Assembly: GCA_026991065.1 (NCBI GenBank)
Contig: JALXCG010000384.1
Location: forward strand, 1 to 6,175
Reading direction: 5' to 3'
Source: JALXCG01 sp026991065 [NCBI: Gemmatimonadota bacterium]
GTDB lineage: Bacteria > GCA-2686955
Length of the DNA stretch: 6,175 nucleotides
The translations under genes and the position numbers were made by a program. This document shows positions 5,522 through 6,175 of the stretch, in pieces (within the stretch, counting starts at the first letter, position 1; each line of letters begins with the position of its first letter). The notes beneath the pieces were generated by a model. It was not told the DNA's origin, searched no databases, and saw nothing but the letters and a program-made list of their open reading frames with translations.

Positions 5522-6175
5522 ATGAGGATTCCGCGCCGGCTGCTTTTCGCGCCGCTGGCTTTTGCGCTTTGGCTCTGCCCCTGGGCGCGCCGCGCGGCCG
5601 CCGCGCCGGCCGCGCCGCAGGGGGTCGTTACGCTTTTTCATGCCGGCAGCCTCAGCGTGCCCCTGGCGGCGATGGAGCGCGCCTTCGAAGCGCAATACCC
5701 CGCGGTCGATCTGCGCCGGGAGGCGTCCGGCAGCTCTGCCGCTGCCCGCAAGATCAGCGATCTCGGGAAACCCTGCGACCTCATGGCGGCCGCCGATTAC
5801 CGCATCATCGACAAGCTGCTGCGCCCGGAGTTCACCGCGATCAACATCCACTTCGCCAGCAACCGGATGGTTCTCTGCTACACCGCCGAGAGCCGCTCGG
5901 CGGCGCGGATCGACGCACGCAACTGGATGGAGATTCTGCCGGACCCGAAGGTGCGCTGGGGCCACGCGGAACCCGATCTCGATCCTTGTGGCTACCGCGC
6001 GCTGATGGTGCTGCAACTGGCGGAAAACCACTATCAGCAACCGGGGCTCTATCGCCGGCTGATGGCGACCCGGCACCTGGCGAACGTGCGCCCGAAAGCG
6101 GTGGAGCTGGTCCCTTTGCTCGAAACCGGCAATCTGGACTACGCCTGGGAGTATCTCTCCGTGGCGGTGCAGCAC
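5522..6175 (+). CDS. wtpA: WtpA, tungstate/molybdate ABC transporter substrate-binding protein (C-terminus beyond the right edge)
   Basis: WtpA captures tungstate, and also molybdate, outside the cytoplasmic membrane and hands it to the WtpB/WtpC permease and ATPase. 218 codons are present, open to the edge. The start at 5522 has AAGGAG five bases ahead (5511-5516). Residues 1-30 form a signal peptide with an Ala-rich end. C19 lacks a proper lipobox, so this looks like a soluble periplasmic protein. Family motifs follow in order: [13 protein letters not shown] (36-48), [19 protein letters not shown] (68-86), AAADYRIID (89-97), [10 protein letters not shown] (111-120), NWMEIL (134-139), DPCGYRALM (154-162) and [13 protein letters not shown] (206-218). 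In archaeal WtpA/ModA structures an Asp and a Glu complete six-fold coordination of the oxyanion; D154 and E210 are the likely equivalents. This pattern fits WtpA better than classic ModA. The missing C-terminus is about 90-120 residues, and the transporter genes would be expected downstream. Confidence 0.93.
   Translation, partial: MRIPRRLLFAPLAFALWLCPWARRAAAAPAAPQGVVTLFHAGSLSVPLAAMERAFEAQYPAVDLRREASGSSAAARKISDLGKPCDLMAAADYRIIDKLLRPEFTAINIHFASNRMVLCYTAESRSAARIDARNWMEILPDPKVRWGHAEPDLDPCGYRALMVLQLAENHYQQPGLYRRLMATRHLANVRPKAVELVPLLETGNLDYAWEYLSVAVQH

Noticed and set aside
5540-5580. Lipoprotein signal at Cys19 of WtpA
   Set aside because: The residues before the Cys (ALWL) do not fit the lipobox, and an Ala-rich signal peptidase I site follows.
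5372-6175. Minus-strand open frame of 267 codons
   Set aside because: It is antisense to wtpA, which has a ribosome binding site, signal peptide and a full run of family motifs.

Overview
The window comes from a GC-rich bacterium. It carries nickel-hydrogenase maturation genes on the left and a tungstate/molybdate-type oxyanion uptake gene on the right. The gene content, Sec-type signal peptides and GC-rich codons suit an anaerobic or facultative proteobacterium or a relative. Nothing in the sequence fixes the taxon, so this is an inference only.

Left part (1-3170, minus strand): a tight hypA-hypB-hypF operon. hypA and hypB overlap by one base, and hypB and hypF are two bases apart. HypA and HypB deliver nickel to [NiFe]-hydrogenase. 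HypF makes the carbamoyl group that becomes the CN ligands of the active-site iron. hypF runs off the left edge, lacking roughly its last 120 residues. hypC, hypD, hypE or hydrogenase structural genes may lie beyond position 1.

Middle (3171-5339): a 239-base divergent intergenic region with a possible hyp promoter and a terminator-like hairpin, then two plus-strand genes 61 bases apart. Both encode proteins with Sec signal peptides. The first is a Cys- and Asp-rich exported protein. It has the two signature blocks of clan CD cysteine peptidases (the fold of caspases, legumain and gingipains): a hydrophobic strand ending in His-Gly, and 46 residues later a hydrophobic strand ending in Ala-Cys-Gln-Ala-Gly. 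The second is a cysteine-free exported protein. Its middle resembles the FTP/PepSY-like propeptide regions that accompany secreted peptidases. The pair could be a secreted peptidase with a partner encoded in trans, and it is the most unusual content here.

Right part (5340-6175): a 182-base intergenic region with a strong hairpin just after the pair and an imperfect inverted repeat just before the next gene. That gene is wtpA, the periplasmic binding protein of a tungstate/molybdate ABC transporter, cut by the right edge after 218 codons. Nickel-hydrogenase assembly and tungstate uptake both serve anaerobic redox enzymes. The exported pair between them has no obvious link to either.
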